In this document: positions 1-12,069 of the stretch, piece after piece
Layout of the letters: each line of letters begins with the position of its first letter
How positions within the stretch are numbered: the stretch's first letter is position 1
Assembly: GCA_012932295.1 (NCBI GenBank)
Contig: JAAONU010000016.1
Span: 19,745,530-19,809,529 of the forward strand
Length of the DNA: 64,000 bases
Source: Cyclina sinensis
Lineage: Eukaryota > Mollusca > Bivalvia > Venerida > Veneridae
Direction: 5' to 3'
Notes under the pieces: generated by a model
The model's database searches: none
Seen by the model: only the letters and a program-made list of their open reading frames with translations
Told to the model about the DNA's origin: nothing
Made by a program: the position numbers and the translations under genes

Positions 1-876
1 AAATGATTTAAAATTTCGCCCATTCTCGATTAACATTATGAAAACAAAGAATTTTTTTAAAGCAGTATAATCCTTACAGTATATGCCTGTATATAGAATA
101 TAATGATAAAATGATATCATTATTAGCAAATGGTTACTGAAAAGTAGACCGGGAATTGTCAGCAGTAAAGAATATTTTGTGTAACATGATAAAACTTGCA
201 ATGTTTCGTCTGGGTACTTAACCTACTGAAAGAATAACCCGGAGCCATATAGAACTATGTTTGCCCGGACAAAAATGGTTTGACAAAATAACTGACGGAC
301 TGACTGACAAAAGAGGCGGCAACTATTTGCCCGTCTCCCCTGTTAAAGCATAATAAACAGTAAACAAATTACCCACGAAAACAGACAGTGTGTATGTAAG
401 TATTTCAGTTTATGCATAAAATATGAAGAAAGAACTTAACTGCAATCCAACTCTTTCATGAGTAACGAGCAAAACATAATAAGTAATTCAAATTGTATAC
501 ATACTTATAGGCGCATGGCAAAATGACGAGATTATATATTTTTTTAAACCTACTTTATGTAAAATCCAAATTTTTCATTACCGAAATCACTTATTTTAAA
601 AAATAAATTGCATATACTTAATAGATATTAATTACTTACAACATAGGCATGTTCAAAAGCGGTGAACACACAGATAAAATTCCTTTCCTTTTATAGCCTC
701 TCTTATCTTAATTTTATTCAACCATGTAGCGCTACTCCCAGTCATGGACAATGTAAAGTCGTCGACTCTAGATTTAAACATATAAACCGACTGAACAATG
801 GCTGTTTACATTGCCATAACATTTATTTATGTTTTCTGAACATTATACTATAGGGTGAAATATCATATTTAAAACT
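1..876. other. Upstream flank, no gene recognised
   Basis: AT-rich sequence with frequent stops in all frames. The only open stretch (662-853, 63 codons) has no recognisable domain and looks like chance. It probably contains the promoter and 5' UTR of the TRIM-like gene starting at 877, but no convincing TATA box or initiator could be assigned. Confidence 0.5.
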
Positions 877-2925
877 ATGGACTCGTATATAGAATGTGAG
901 CCTTGCAAAGAAAGGAATAAAAAGTCAAGAGCGGTTATATTCTGTTCAACATGCCAGGAATACCAGTGTAAAGATTGTGCTGATGTTCATGTAAGTTGTA
1001 AAGCTACAAGAAAACATCGTTTAATTGATATAGAGCAAAATCTATCGTTCTCAAAATTAAGCAAAACTGTAGAATCACGTAAGCTTTGCAGAACACACAC
1101 AGCTAAACAGGTAGAATTTTACTGCGTGCAGCACAGAGAGCTGTTATGTACATTGTGTTTATTGACAGGTCGTAACCATAGAGAATGCAAACATGAAGTA
1201 GACATATCAAGCTGTGACCTTGCAAAGGAAGATTTTACCAACAAATTAGTCGATGATTTCAACAAGTCTATATTAAAATCTAAATATGCTGTATCGACAT
1301 TTAAAGAGGCGTATGATAATTCGAAACGAGGTGTAGATGTTCTTGTTAAAAGACTGAATGGCGTACGGGACTGTTTTCTGACACTGTTTGAAGAACAAAA
1401 GGCTCAGGTTATCGAACATGCTTCCAAGGCGTTTTCTGAAAAAACAGAAAAAGGTAGACAAAAACTTCAGAAGTCAGAAAGGCTCCTTTCTGAAACTGAG
1501 GAGGCATATGAATTTCTTCATGAAAACATTAAGTCTGAGACGGGTACCACATTATTCCACAGCATTATGCTGATGTTTGAACAACTGGAAGCCTTAAATA
1601 AACAGACTGAAAAAGTACTTCAAAATTGTTCAGTCATTGAAGTGTCTTTGGACAAAACACCTTTAATGAGAATGATTGAAGAACGCAATCAAATGATCAA
1701 ATGCAATGTACAAGAAATCAAGATTGATATTACTGCTCCCCAACTTAACGTAATAACGAGAGAAGATTTTTATGAACATGTTACCAATTACGGAAAAAAT
1801 GATTTCAAGAGCCCCAAAAGCGGAAGACATGTCTCAGCACAACTTCATAAGGCAGGATTCACAGGCAGCTTTGTAGATATTAGATCGAAATTAGATATTA
1901 AAGAACAAACACAAGCTTTTGAAACAAAATCCTTTTCGAAAGTCTATGCTGACTGCGATGTTTCTATATGTAGGCCTTTACAAAGCAATGAAAGCAAACT
2001 TGAAGCTAAACCAACAGGTAGTAGAAGGCTACCGAGATCAAAGTCTATCGGTCGATTATTTTCTGGAGACCAAACAGCTTCAAATAAACTGAATACAAAA
2101 GTTAACACATCCTCTAAAACTACCATTACTTTAAAAGAAAAATATAGTTTTAATGTTTCAAAGTTAGATGGCGAAGAACATTGCTTTGGTGGTTTAGTAT
2201 GTCTTGCTGATGACCGCTTAGTCTTGTCTGATGTTCTCAATAAGAAACTTCTTATTTTGGCCTTGAACCATCAGACAGAGGACACAATATTTTTGCAGAA
2301 CGAACCCGGTGCCTTAGCGTTACTGTCTCAAGAGTGCATTGCTGTTTGTCTTATGAAGACAAATAATGTTGTTTTGATGAGAGTCAAAAGTGAGAAGATC
2401 GAAGTTGATGCATTCCTGAGGGTGAGATTTCATCCAAAATGTATACAACGTTTAGACGAACAAAAAATGATTGTTTCAATGGCAAAGGGGAATGGCGAAT
2501 GGTATATGGACATTTTGCAACATGACGGAACACCCGTTCAAGAAATAAAACTTACAGGATTTGACTATGGATACAAAATAGCTATTCAAAAAGTACCTGA
2601 CGAACAAAGTGGAAGTTTTCGTATTCTGCAGTACTGTGATTTAACAGAGAAATTGCGCTGCTTTAAATTCAATGGAGAAACTGTGTTTTGTAATGAAGTA
2701 GATCGTGTATCGTGTGTTTTAGTAGATTCCAAAGGATACATATTTCTGGTTAGATTTACTGGAGAGATTCAAATCTTATCACCCGATGGAAAATTGAAGG
2801 GAAAGTTGCATAAAAATAATATGCGTACTGCTAAGTGTTCCGCTTTCAGCTTCGTAATGGACAAGATGTACGTTACAAAATACCGAAGTTCGACAGTTCA
2901 TGTTTTAGATATATTGAGGTCATAA
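877..2925 (+). CDS. RING-less TRIM-like protein A: two B-boxes, coiled coil, C-terminal propeller-like region
   Basis: Single uninterrupted ORF of 682 aa. The N-terminus carries two zinc-binding B-boxes. B-box 1 has C7, C10, C23, C26, C31, C34, H38 and H47. B-box 2 has C71, H74, C83, H86, C91, C94, H101 and probably C104. There is no RING finger upstream, so it is a TRIM-like protein rather than a canonical E3 ligase. Residues about 120-270 are Lys/Glu-rich and helical (coiled coil), about 300-420 is a polar linker, and about 425-680 is a repetitive beta-strand region resembling the NHL-type propeller of TRIM2/3/71-like proteins. Its motif GGLVCLADDRLVLSD recurs in the two downstream paralogues. 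Expected to be a cytosolic scaffold or ubiquitin/RNA-related regulator by family analogy only. The start is the first Met before the conserved ECEPC motif. Confidence 0.88.
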   Translation: MDSYIECEPCKERNKKSRAVIFCSTCQEYQCKDCADVHVSCKATRKHRLIDIEQNLSFSKLSKTVESRKLCRTHTAKQVEFYCVQHRELLCTLCLLTGRNHRECKHEVDISSCDLAKEDFTNKLVDDFNKSILKSKYAVSTFKEAYDNSKRGVDVLVKRLNGVRDCFLTLFEEQKAQVIEHASKAFSEKTEKGRQKLQKSERLLSETEEAYEFLHENIKSETGTTLFHSIMLMFEQLEALNKQTEKVLQNCSVIEVSLDKTPLMRMIEERNQMIKCNVQEIKIDITAPQLNVITREDFYEHVTNYGKNDFKSPKSGRHVSAQLHKAGFTGSFVDIRSKLDIKEQTQAFETKSFSKVYADCDVSICRPLQSNESKLEAKPTGSRRLPRSKSIGRLFSGDQTASNKLNTKVNTSSKTTITLKEKYSFNVSKLDGEEHCFGGLVCLADDRLVLSDVLNKKLLILALNHQTEDTIFLQNEPGALALLSQECIAVCLMKTNNVVLMRVKSEKIEVDAFLRVRFHPKCIQRLDEQKMIVSMAKGNGEWYMDILQHDGTPVQEIKLTGFDYGYKIAIQKVPDEQSGSFRILQYCDLTEKLRCFKFNGETVFCNEVDRVSCVLVDSKGYIFLVRFTGEIQILSPDGKLKGKLHKNNMRTAKCSAFSFVMDKMYVTKYRSSTVHVLDILRS

Positions 2926-3083
2926 AAAATGCTTTTACGAAATATTTTCAATGTCGTTCCTAGCTTTAAAGCCAGAGAGGCTATTTGTTATCGTTATATA
3001 TCTTTTTTTATTTGAAAGGTTTGGTTTTCCATTGATTACATTTAGTACTCTAGAAATGATAAGTTTTGCATATCAATGAGAGA

Positions 3084-3089
3084 AATAAA
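3084..3089 (+). terminator. Poly(A) signal candidate for TRIM-like A
   Basis: AATAAA about 160 bp after the stop codon and followed by a T-rich stretch, a plausible 3' end for the gene at 877-2925. Confidence 0.45.
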
Positions 3090-3635
3090 GCCTTTTTTCT
3101 ATAGATATAGCCGCCATGTAATTATTTTGAAACATTGTTAAAGTCTAATGATGTTGCCCGTGTTCTTTAAGAGGAGCATTTTGATGTCCAAACCCTTGTA
3201 TCAATTTTAATCATTACACTTGCAGAACAAATACAAATACAAAAGAATTTGTATAGCGCCAATACTAAAAATATTCATTTGCGCTTCACATACTTTCACA
3301 AAAACACATGAAACGTAACATGGCAAAAACATACCGGTTACTATTTACATACACGTCTTTAACAGATATGTTACGATACAACATGTCAATTTATAAACAA
3401 AGATATCATAGTGTCACTTCAGTATTCAATATCTTCAGTCAGTTTTCAATAATCAGTTTAAAAACATTTGAAATAGGTGTGTTTTAAGATTTTTCCTGAA
3501 CACCATTTCACTCGTTACCGATTTAATACCATTAGGTAGCTGGTTTGTTTGTTGTTGTTTTTTCTAAATTATTGATTTTGTGAAATCAGCAGAAAGATAA
3601 TGTGTTTGTTAAAACAAAATTAAAGCAATGATAAA

Positions 3636-3879
3636 TATAGTTTTTGCTATTGGAGGAGGCACCGTGGTCCAGGGGTAGAGTGCAGGGCTCCGGATCTGGA
3701 GGTGGCGGGTTCGAATCCCGTCAGAGGCGAGATTCTCACACAATCTTCTCATTCCTCACCGCTGCGCAAATACTGGTATGGAACCCAGGAAGCAGTCATC
3801 GAGCGTGGTGAATCTAAGTTGCAAGAACTTGTATCGCAATCGATGTAAAATAAACGAGTCTAAACTATAGCTTTTGCTA
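3636..3879 (+). mobile_element. tRNA-derived SINE with target-site duplications
   Basis: The body (about 3650-3865) starts with a tRNA-like head. It has an exact Pol III A box (TGGTCCAGGGG fits TRGYNNARNNG) and an exact B box (GGTTCGAATCC), followed by an unrelated roughly 140-bp tail ending in an A-rich TGTAAAATAAAC stretch. The flanks are 14-bp direct repeats with one mismatch (TATAGTTTTTGCTA at 3636-3649 and TATAGCTTTTGCTA at 3866-3879), the hallmark of LINE-mediated insertion. The acceptor stem does not pair, so it is not a functional tRNA gene. Confidence 0.82.
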
Positions 3880-4484
3880 AGTATGAATCTTACATGCAAT
3901 TCAATTCATTCAGTACAATAGCATCGCACCACAAATTATTTAAACATTAAAAGGCTGTCCTTCTCTATGTAGGACAGAAAATGTAACAAATTTCGGCAAG
4001 TCTAGAATCTGCATGTCTAGATTACTGTTCTTAGTATGCGTGTCAGCATATTCAAAGGAACCTCGGGGTACTAGATTATAAAGGTTCTACACTCGTGGTT
4101 AGCTTAATAATTATGATAATACACTTAAATATTTTGTTGTTGCTTTTATATTGCTCATGTTTAAACATAAACATTCTATTCTTTTCCTCGCTAGTATAAT
4201 TCTTGCCAAATAATGTACTTTTTGGGACCTAATGGATGGAACTTAGGGTATTCAGAAATATCGTTTGTTGTTAAAGTATTATAGTTGTCCCTGGCATTTG
4301 AAACCATTTTAACAGTACTCGGTCCTCACAAGCCCTTAAATATATAGACGCTTCTATTACAGTACTCGCAGTGTTGAGAGTTATATAACAAAGCAGGTGG
4401 TGAAAAGGATTTGTACTGATTGAGTACAGTTTAAACCCTGTATGAGCCAAAGTCATACCAGCCAGATAATTTTACTTAACCATC

Positions 4485-4605
4485 GTCTTTAGGAGGACCA
4501 GTGCTAGACTCTCATTCTCTGCAAGAAACTGATAACTTTCTCACATAAATGGTAATGATCGGCACCTTGGCTCGAACACATGACCATACATCAATGTGAG
4601 GATAA
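4485..4605 (-). mobile_element. Degenerate tRNA-derived SINE, reverse orientation
   Basis: Read on the minus strand it has a decayed B box (TGTTCGAGCC) followed by a GTGAGAAAGTT...CAGTTTCTTGC segment. The same segment type follows the B boxes of the copies near 19390 and 57650. It resembles molluscan V-SINE/RUDI-type elements, a family assignment that is inference. Confidence 0.5.
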
Positions 4606-5199
4606 ATGATTTGAGGTCACCGACATTTGACCATGGAGACAGGAGTTACACAATTTACAACGTGTTGACACTTTAACAATCAAGCAAGCAGTAACATAGT
4701 TCATTAAGCCGCTTTACTTCGTATGATTTTAACAAATACATGTAGGCATTGTAAGTATCCCTGTTGCATCTTGTCAATACAAGAAAACCATTGGCGCATA
4801 TCATCAGGTCAGCACAGAAGATTCCCAAGTGTCGGATAAATGTAATATTACATATACAGAATATTCATAGCATTTAAGAACATTTAACAGACCGTCTGTG
4901 TGTGCAGTTAGTACGCATGCCACTTCGATCATAAGTTGTTTGCTGAACGAACGCTTTCGAGCCAAAGAATCGATTCCTAGGCGCTTTTAACATAGGTTAT
5001 TTCAACAAATATATACAGGCGTGTAATAAATTGTAATACGCTTGCTCTTTGCGTCATTATTCAAAAACTAACTAAACGGCCGTATTTCGTCATATGTAGT
5101 GACACACTACCTAGCAGTTAATTCCCTGAATGAAGGGGATGTCACTGCGTAGGACAAGGTCGAACTCACTTTATTAATCAATACTAATAAATAAAAACT

Positions 5200-5400
5200 C
5201 ATAAATCCGGACTTGCATGTCTGGGCAATAACTTTTCTATGCATGGAAGAATTTTTGAATACCTTGGCACTTCTGTTCACCATGATGAGACGGCGTGTCA
5301 TGTTCAAGACCCAGGTTCATAGCCAAAAAAACGAAGTCACAGTTACAGCTTAAAGGTTAAAATGTGGACTGATTTCCTTCAGGCCATATCTTCTCCATGC
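5200..5400. repeat. Part of a ~150-bp tandem repeat (GGTTCATAGC family)
   Basis: One unit containing a short motif of the type GATGAGACGG-CGTGTC-AGACCCAGGTTCATAGC, then a GTCACAGTTACAGCTTAAAG block. Three more units of the same family lie at 6215-6600, so this copy has been separated from the array by about 800 bp of unrelated sequence. Confidence 0.6.
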
Positions 5401-5461
5401 ATTAAGATAGTACACTCCTAATACATTACCTCCACCTTGAAGAGTATTTAAGTAGGCTAGC

Positions 5462-5520
5462 ATTACAGTCAAAAGCATCGAAACTGAGGGTTGTGGGTTC
5501 AAACCCCAGTAGGGTCAACT
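5462..5520 (+). mobile_element. tRNA-like fragment (B box only)
   Basis: Contains a good B box, GGTTCAAACCC, preceded by a poor anticodon-arm-like stretch and followed by a pyrimidine-rich run. A similar fragment with GGTTCAAATCCC lies near 47949-47962. Probably SINE remnants. A functional tRNA was rejected because no acceptor stem can be drawn. Confidence 0.35.
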
Positions 5521-6214
5521 TTTTTCTTTCTTCTTTTTCCTTTTATTTTTATTTATGTATATCTCAGGTCCTACTTAGAAAGAAAAGAATGTTTAATACT
5601 TATTATATAATTTTATAGGTATTTATTGGTTAAATAATTCTAAATTTAATAACAAATATGGTACCCGATATTTTCAAGGTCTATGAAATAAAAACTACAT
5701 GGTTAAAGTCTTTTATATTCGACAAGATCAACCAATATACTTCTTAAAACATTTGGGCAAAGTTTGAATGAAGCCCCTCAATTAAGTAGATTTTAGCGAT
5801 ATTTTGTATTGGGTTCTCTTAGCAGGAAAATGGTAAAACCAGTGTTTAAAATTGGTGGGGTAGGGTAACATTTTAATACATATTTCTAACATTAAGAGTA
5901 GAAACAATCATTAAGCTTGTGTGGTTTGTAACCTGAATGCTATTATTTGTTTCTTAGCAAAAATCAATAAGAAAACATTTATCATAAGGATGATATTACA
6001 AATTATTTAGAATTTCCCTATTTCTGAAAAAGAACCCTTCTATTACCCAAGCTTTAGTTCAGAAAAGTGTCCACAAGTCCAAAACCGTACGGTAAATTTT
6101 GTTTAAATTTTGCATACTGGTGTCAATTAAGGCATTCAACTTAACTGTACTGTCAAATTTTCAGTTCCTTCTAGTGCTGATTAGGGGTGTACTACCTTAA
6201 AAATCTTTTTAAAA

Positions 6215-6600
6215 ATCTTGACACTTCTGTTCACCTTGACGTATTGTCGCGTGCAAGACCAACGTTCTTAACCCAAAGGTCAAGGTCACAGTGACAGCTT
6301 AAAGTTAAAAAATGGAAAGATTTGATTGTTCGGACCATTACTTCTCCCTGCATGGAAGAATTTAAAATACTTAGCACTGTTGTCCACCTTGATGAGACGG
6401 TGTGTCGCTTGCAAGACCCAGGTTCATAGCTCAAAAGTCAAGGTTACACTGACAGCTTAAATGTTAAAAATGTGGACTGATTTGTTTGTCCGGGCCACAA
6501 CTTTTCCATATATGGAAGAACTTTTAATTACCTTGGCTCTTTTGTTCAATTTGATAAGACGGCTTGTTAAGTGCAAGACCTGCTTCCTCAACTTGGATGT
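6215..6600. repeat. Tandem array, ~150-bp unit, about 2.5 copies
   Basis: Successive units start near 6225, 6370 and 6530. Each carries a 'CTGTTCACCTTGAT' segment, a 'GCAAGACCCAGGTTCATAGC' segment and a GGTCAAGGTCACAGTGACAG-like block. Divergent from the copy at 5200-5400 and similar in style to the array at 21540-22170. Confidence 0.7.
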
Positions 6601-7290
6601 CAATTTTTTTTGAAAAAAGAACTCTTTAAGTAAAAAAAGCTACATATTTGAAACTTTGTCAATACAAAGTCCTTGGTAAGATAGAGTGAACTGTGCAAGA
6701 ACAATAACTCTGTCTAATTGTTTTCTTATAATTATTTCCCTTTATTGATAATGTTTTGTCTTGAGAAAAACTCAATAACTATCAGAAGGACTTTGTCGAA
6801 ACTTTACACAGAGATAGAAAATGATAAGAGGAAGTCCTCTGAGAGTATAAGACCAATGATTCTGCCTGGCTTAGATTTTGAATTAATTCCCTTGTAAATT
6901 ATTTCATTTTCTAAAGCATGTCTCAAACTTCATGCAGTGAGAGAGGACATTAAGCAGGAGTGCTGTGTTCGAGGGGCATCACTCTGCCAGGCTATTAACA
7001 TATTTTTCGTTTCGTCCTTTTGACACCTGGCGGGCATCATATGTTGCCCGTCGGCATCTTTTCCTGGATAAGTTCTTTGAATATTTATAAGGAGCCGAGT
7101 TCGTTATACGGATATAGCGTACATCGGATGTAAGTAACTTAATGTGTTGTACCTGGGCAGCTCGCTGTATCCGAAATTCACTGCATTTATATATTAGTAA
7201 AATACGTCGGTACTGATGGAATGGCCTATGCGTCCTCATAAAGTGAAAATAAAGACAACCCACTAACTAGTTAAAATTTGCGAAACGATT

Positions 7291-7957
7291 TACCATAAGA
7301 TAGATATCATAACACAAATATTTGACCTGATAGTGCCTAGAATTGCCACCAGTTAACTTTATGTTTTACATTTCCTTTGTTTATAGGATTACAAAAAAAA
7401 TAGCGTTACCAGTTAACAACTTACTGACTAACATGCAAACTAGATAAAATTGGTGTTACATGTTATTTTAATAGACTAATTAGTTACCGTTCGTGTTACC
7501 AGTTATTATGTTTCTTATTTGCAATAATGGAGTAACGTGAGTTATATATTGTTAACCAGTTATTCAGTTAGTTAATAAGTGGCAACGCAAATTTTATCTA
7601 GTTAACCACATTTTCAGTAATTTAGTGTTCACAGGAATTATACTATGCAGCTGAAACATAATTTTTTTGCCTAACGGATATTCTTATTACAATTTGTGTT
7701 TTCACATAATATGTTATAAGTTGTTAACAAGATAAAATTAGCGTTACTACATCTCTGTAATTAAGAAGCACAATAACTGCTAACATGAACAGTAACTAGT
7801 TAACCTCTTAAGATAACAAGTTACACGAATTATATCTTGTTAACCAGTTATTTAATAAGTTATCAACCAGTTACGCAAATTTTACAAATTAGGTAAGCTT
7901 GGCAGTTCTGGGCACTATCAGGGCTATAACATGTGTTATGATATCTATCTTACGGTA
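7291..7957. mobile_element. Foldback element with ~57-bp terminal inverted repeats
   Basis: The left end (7291-7348) and right end (7903-7957) are inverted copies. Both arms contain TACCATAAGATAGATATCAT or its complement with a CG/CA change, plus a CTGATAGTGCC block, roughly 80-85% identity by eye. The 550-bp interior is AT-rich and made of short irregular repeats of GTTACCAGTTAAC and CTAGTTAAC type. No transposase ORF is present, so it is a non-autonomous foldback or MITE-like element. Confidence 0.72.
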
Positions 7958-8521
7958 AAACTTTTATCAAATGTTAACTAGTTAACCAGTTCATTATCGC
8001 GAAAATTATGTTAATAACACAAATGCGTTTGCTTAAGTGGCGGATACCAGTTTCACACTGAAATTTAGTGTCTGACGACCACTCAAACTGTAAGCGCCTC
8101 ACTGACAATCCCAATACAACAACCTGAAAAGAAAAGTACAGCTTTTCTTATAGGATTGAAGACAATCTACAACAAAATCTCAAATTTCAGATGAAACACT
8201 TCTCTAAAAAAATCAGCTGCAAGAAAGAAACTACTCCCAAGCCCCACTTTTTGACCCGTGGCCGAGGCAAATTCTATAAAACAGACAAAGTCGTTTGATA
8301 TTCAAGGCACACACGACATGCTAATTGTTCGTCTGTTATAGCACACCTAAATCAGCTGGTGCTAGATACCTATCAACCCTACACTTTTTTCAGTATCCAG
8401 CTCATACGGCATCCTATTGAACTTCTACAGCCGAAACCACTGACATAACCTGCTTTCATCAGTTTCAAATTTCAAGCTCCTACTTCAAACTGTGTGCATT
8501 TCAATACTGTTCAATAAAGAA

Positions 8522-9908
8522 ACAAGAGGGCCATGATGGCCCTAGATCGCTCACCTGAGTATTTTGGCTGTAGGTTTGCAGTTAAGCAGTATTTCATGTT
8601 TTAATTGAAAATATGTAAGTAATGTAAATATAAATATGTAAATTATCAGTCAATAAATAAAGGCTCTATGACAGAAAGTAGAAATATCTATCATAAGCTA
8701 TGGTGACCTTGACCTTGACCCAGTGACCTAAAACCCTACACATGGGTAGAGGTCCATGCAAGGATACTTTATACTGACCATCAAAGATATTGGTCTTTAA
8801 ATGAAGGCTTTATAAGATACAGTATATAAACCTATTTTAGCCTCGGTGACCTTTAACCTAATCTAATAATTCGAAAAAGCTTGATAAAGCTTGTTTCATA
8901 CCAAATCTTAGATCTCAGGGCCTTGTGGTTTTAGACACAAAGATTTTTTAAGTTTCACTATATAAGCCTATGTAAAATCAAATGACCCCTGGGTAGGGGC
9001 CAAATTTGACCCCAGAGGCATAATTTGAACAAACTTGGTAGAGGTCCACACGACAGTGCTACGTACCAAATCTTAGATCTCAGGGCCTTGTGGTTTCAGA
9101 CAAGAAGATTTTTAAATTTTCACTATATAAGCCTATGTAAAATCAATTGACCCCCGGGGCAGGGCCAAATTTGACCCTAGGTGTATAATTTGAAAAAAAG
9201 TTGGTAAGGTCCACAAGACAATGCTACATACCAAATCTTAAGGCTCAGGTCTTTGTGAATTCAGACAAGAAGACTTCCAAAGTTTTCCCTATCTAAAATA
9301 AGTTGACCCCTGGGGCGGGGCCAATTTTGACCCCAGGAGCATAATTTGAATAAACTTGACAGAGGTCCACAAGTCAATGCTACATACCAAATCTAAGATC
9401 TCGGGGCCTTGTGGTTTCAGACAAGAAGATTTTTAAAGTTTCACAATGTTAAATAAGTTGACTCCTGGGGTGGGGCCAAATTTGATCCCAGGGGTATAAT
9501 TTGAACAATCTTGATAGAGGTCCACACGACAATGCTACATACCAAATCTTAAAGCTCAGTGCCTTGTGGTTTCAGACAAGAAGATTTTCAAATTTTTTCC
9601 TTTAAGTTGCCATAGCAACCAGAGTTCTTGATAGAATTGAATTCTTTTAACAATTTTGGTAGAGCTTTATGCAACAAACATCCCAGGCAAGTTTCATCAA
9701 ATTTGGCTTAGAGGTTTCAGAGGAGATATCGTTTGAATGAAATTGTTGACGGACGACGGACGCCGGACAAAGTCCGGTCACAATAGCTCACCATGAGCCA
9801 CAATGTCCTGCGCAGAGCCGTACCGCTCCGTACCCTCACTAACACTTGAATGTAGTGTAACCGACATGAAAGAGAGTGCATGAGCCAAAGGCTCAGGTGA
9901 GCTAAAAA
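8522..9908 (+). mobile_element. Long non-autonomous repeat with terminal inverted GCTCACCTGAG and internal tandem units
   Basis: Starts with AACAAGAGGGCCATGATGGC and GATCGCTCACCTGAG, and ends with CTCAGGTGAGCTAAAA, so the termini share an 11-bp inverted repeat. The interior holds five units of 155-165 bp beginning ACCAAATCTTA near 8900, 9065, 9230, 9386 and 9541, each with GACCCC-TGGGG-GGGCCAAATTTGACC. A reverse-oriented relative occupies 58498-60600. No ORF is seen. It belongs to a repeat type I associate with bivalve genomes (inference). Confidence 0.75.
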
Positions 9909-10443
9909 CTAAGAGAACCTTATCCTGACCATTTTGAATGCCCGTATCCTCATGTATTAATTAATTTTGACTTCAGCAATACACATATTAATGCATCATA
10001 CCCTATCATTAATAATTTCTACATCGCCAGTTCGAATGTGTGGCTGAAAATCTGGTATGTGCTACCTTAACTTTATCTTACGGTAGAAATTGCCACATGT
10101 TTACATCGATAACCATGAAACACAATCTATGTCAGACAATGCAATATGCCTAGACAAGTTTAAACAACATGCACTGCGTTAAAATGTTGTGTAAATAGAA
10201 TTTCAGGTTTGCTTGATTTTATACGGAGATTAATACAGACAGAAGGTATGTGCTTTTGACGATTTTATCATATGCACGTTCGAAAATTAGGTTAAACTAA
10301 TATACTATTACAGGTGAAACAATATCTTTAACTCCCTTTACTTTCTTCCATTCAAATATTGAGGAGAGCTAATTTGTGTTATTTATATGAGAGACGTAGA
10401 GAGCTGGATATAATATAACAGATTAGACAAGACCATTTTCCAA

Positions 10444-11065
10444 ATAGCATACCCCTTACAACATTAAAATTTAGTCAACACAATGCTTCAGATAGCATAC
10501 CCCAGACAACATAAAAAGCTAATCAATGCAATTCTCTTTATAGCATACCTAGGACAACATTAAAGGTGAGTCAATACAATTCTCTCGATAGCATACCCAA
10601 GACAACATTAAAGGTCAGTCAACACAATTCTCTAGATAGCATGCCCTTGAGTACATAAAATGTTAGTCAACACAACGCTTCAACTAGCATACCACAGACA
10701 ACATAAAAAATTGGTAAACGCAATGTTGTAGGTAGCATACCCTTGGCATCATAAAAGATAAGTCAACCGAATGATGTGCATAACATACTACAGACAACAT
10801 AAAAGATTATTTAACAAAATGCTTCAGAAAGCATACCCCAGAAAACATAAAAGGTTAGTCAACACAATGCTTCAGATAGCATACCCTAGAATACATAAAA
10901 TATTAGTCAATACAATGATATAGATAGCATACCACAGAAAACATAAAAATTTAGTTAACACAATGCTATAGTTAGTACCCTGGACAATATAAAAGATTAT
11001 TCAACACAATGATGTACCTAACATACCACAGACAAAACAAAAATTTAGTCAACACAGTGCTTCTG
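10444..11065. repeat. 48-bp satellite array, about 13 copies
   Basis: The ATAGCATACC motif recurs at 10444, 10492, 10540, 10588 and 10636 (exactly 48 bp apart) and continues with more divergence to about 11065. Each unit also has CAGACAACATAAAA and TTAGTCAACACAATG. The units abut with no spacers, so it is not CRISPR-like. Confidence 0.88.
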
Positions 11066-11509
11066 ACAATATAACAGATATCAACTATTTCTTTGATGTG
11101 AAAAACATGAAGAAGTATCAATACTACATAATTCGGACAAAATCAAGACAACTTTGTGAATATCTGTCTTATTTTATATGGTAAAGAATAATGGACAACT
11201 TAAGTGCGTATCAAATGCCGCAGTGAATGTATACAAAGGCGTTTTCATTTTGCACCGCTGATTTTGAGATCCAATGATTTGATAGGCTTTATCGACGTAT
11301 TGATTTCTTAATAAAACCATACGCTCTTTTGTTAACGAAGATAGCTGTGGAGCTGAACACAAACGGCTCTTTTCAACTGCTTTATATAGAGCCAGATTCG
11401 TAGTTTTGACATGGACTTATAAAGCGTTACACCCGTCCATTATTTTACAAAGCTGAATAAATTATATTTAACACCTACCAGTCTTGACTGACCTACGCTG
11501 AAATCAAGA

Positions 11510-11680
11510 GCATTCCATTTTCTTTGAAATCTTGTAAATGTGAATGATATTGAATAAATTATTGCATTATGTCAAGGAGTCGGTTAAAACTTCTAAGTGC
11601 AACAGACAAACCTTATGAATTAATATTAGTCTTTATATAGAGAGAGTTCTTATTGTAACACTTTCGGGTGGATTGCCTTT
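11510..11680 (+). repeat. Dispersed repeat related to 49148-49340 and the 63.6-kb array
   Basis: Shares a diverged sequence order (TTCATTTTCTTTGAAATC, AATGATATTGAATAAATTATT, GTTAAAACTTCTAAGT, TTTATATAGAGAGAGT) with 49160-49330. Probably an old transposon fragment. Identity is about 70% by eye. Confidence 0.5.
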
Positions 11681-12069
11681 CATTTCTATGTGTCTCAATA
11701 CCTATAAAAATGAACATAACCATATATTCTTCTTTAAATTGAGCTAATGAAATAGCTTAACAGTACATCATCGGTTATTTATAGGGTATGTCCCTTTAAT
11801 ACAAAACATTTCTACTGTGTTAACAAGTATAGTTGTTTAATTTTGTTTACGTTTCCACATGAAATCTATATTGTACTCGTGTGCGTGTTCATCTAAACAT
11901 CTGTTGTAGGCACTTAATTTATCAAAACATAAGGTTTGAATTGTTTTCTTGCGTTTGTTTTATTTCTAACTTTTTATAGCTTTAATTGCTCATTTATAAA
12001 TCATGCTATTACGAATATTATCCTACGTCTACTCTGTTTACATGTAAATGCTATACGTTCTTTTTACAG

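Noticed and set aside
3660..3730. Functional tRNA gene
   Set aside because: A and B boxes are present, but the acceptor stem does not pair, and target-site duplications bracket a 216-bp SINE.
10444..11065. CRISPR-like array
   Set aside because: Units of 48 bp are contiguous with no unique spacers, in a eukaryotic context. It is a satellite.
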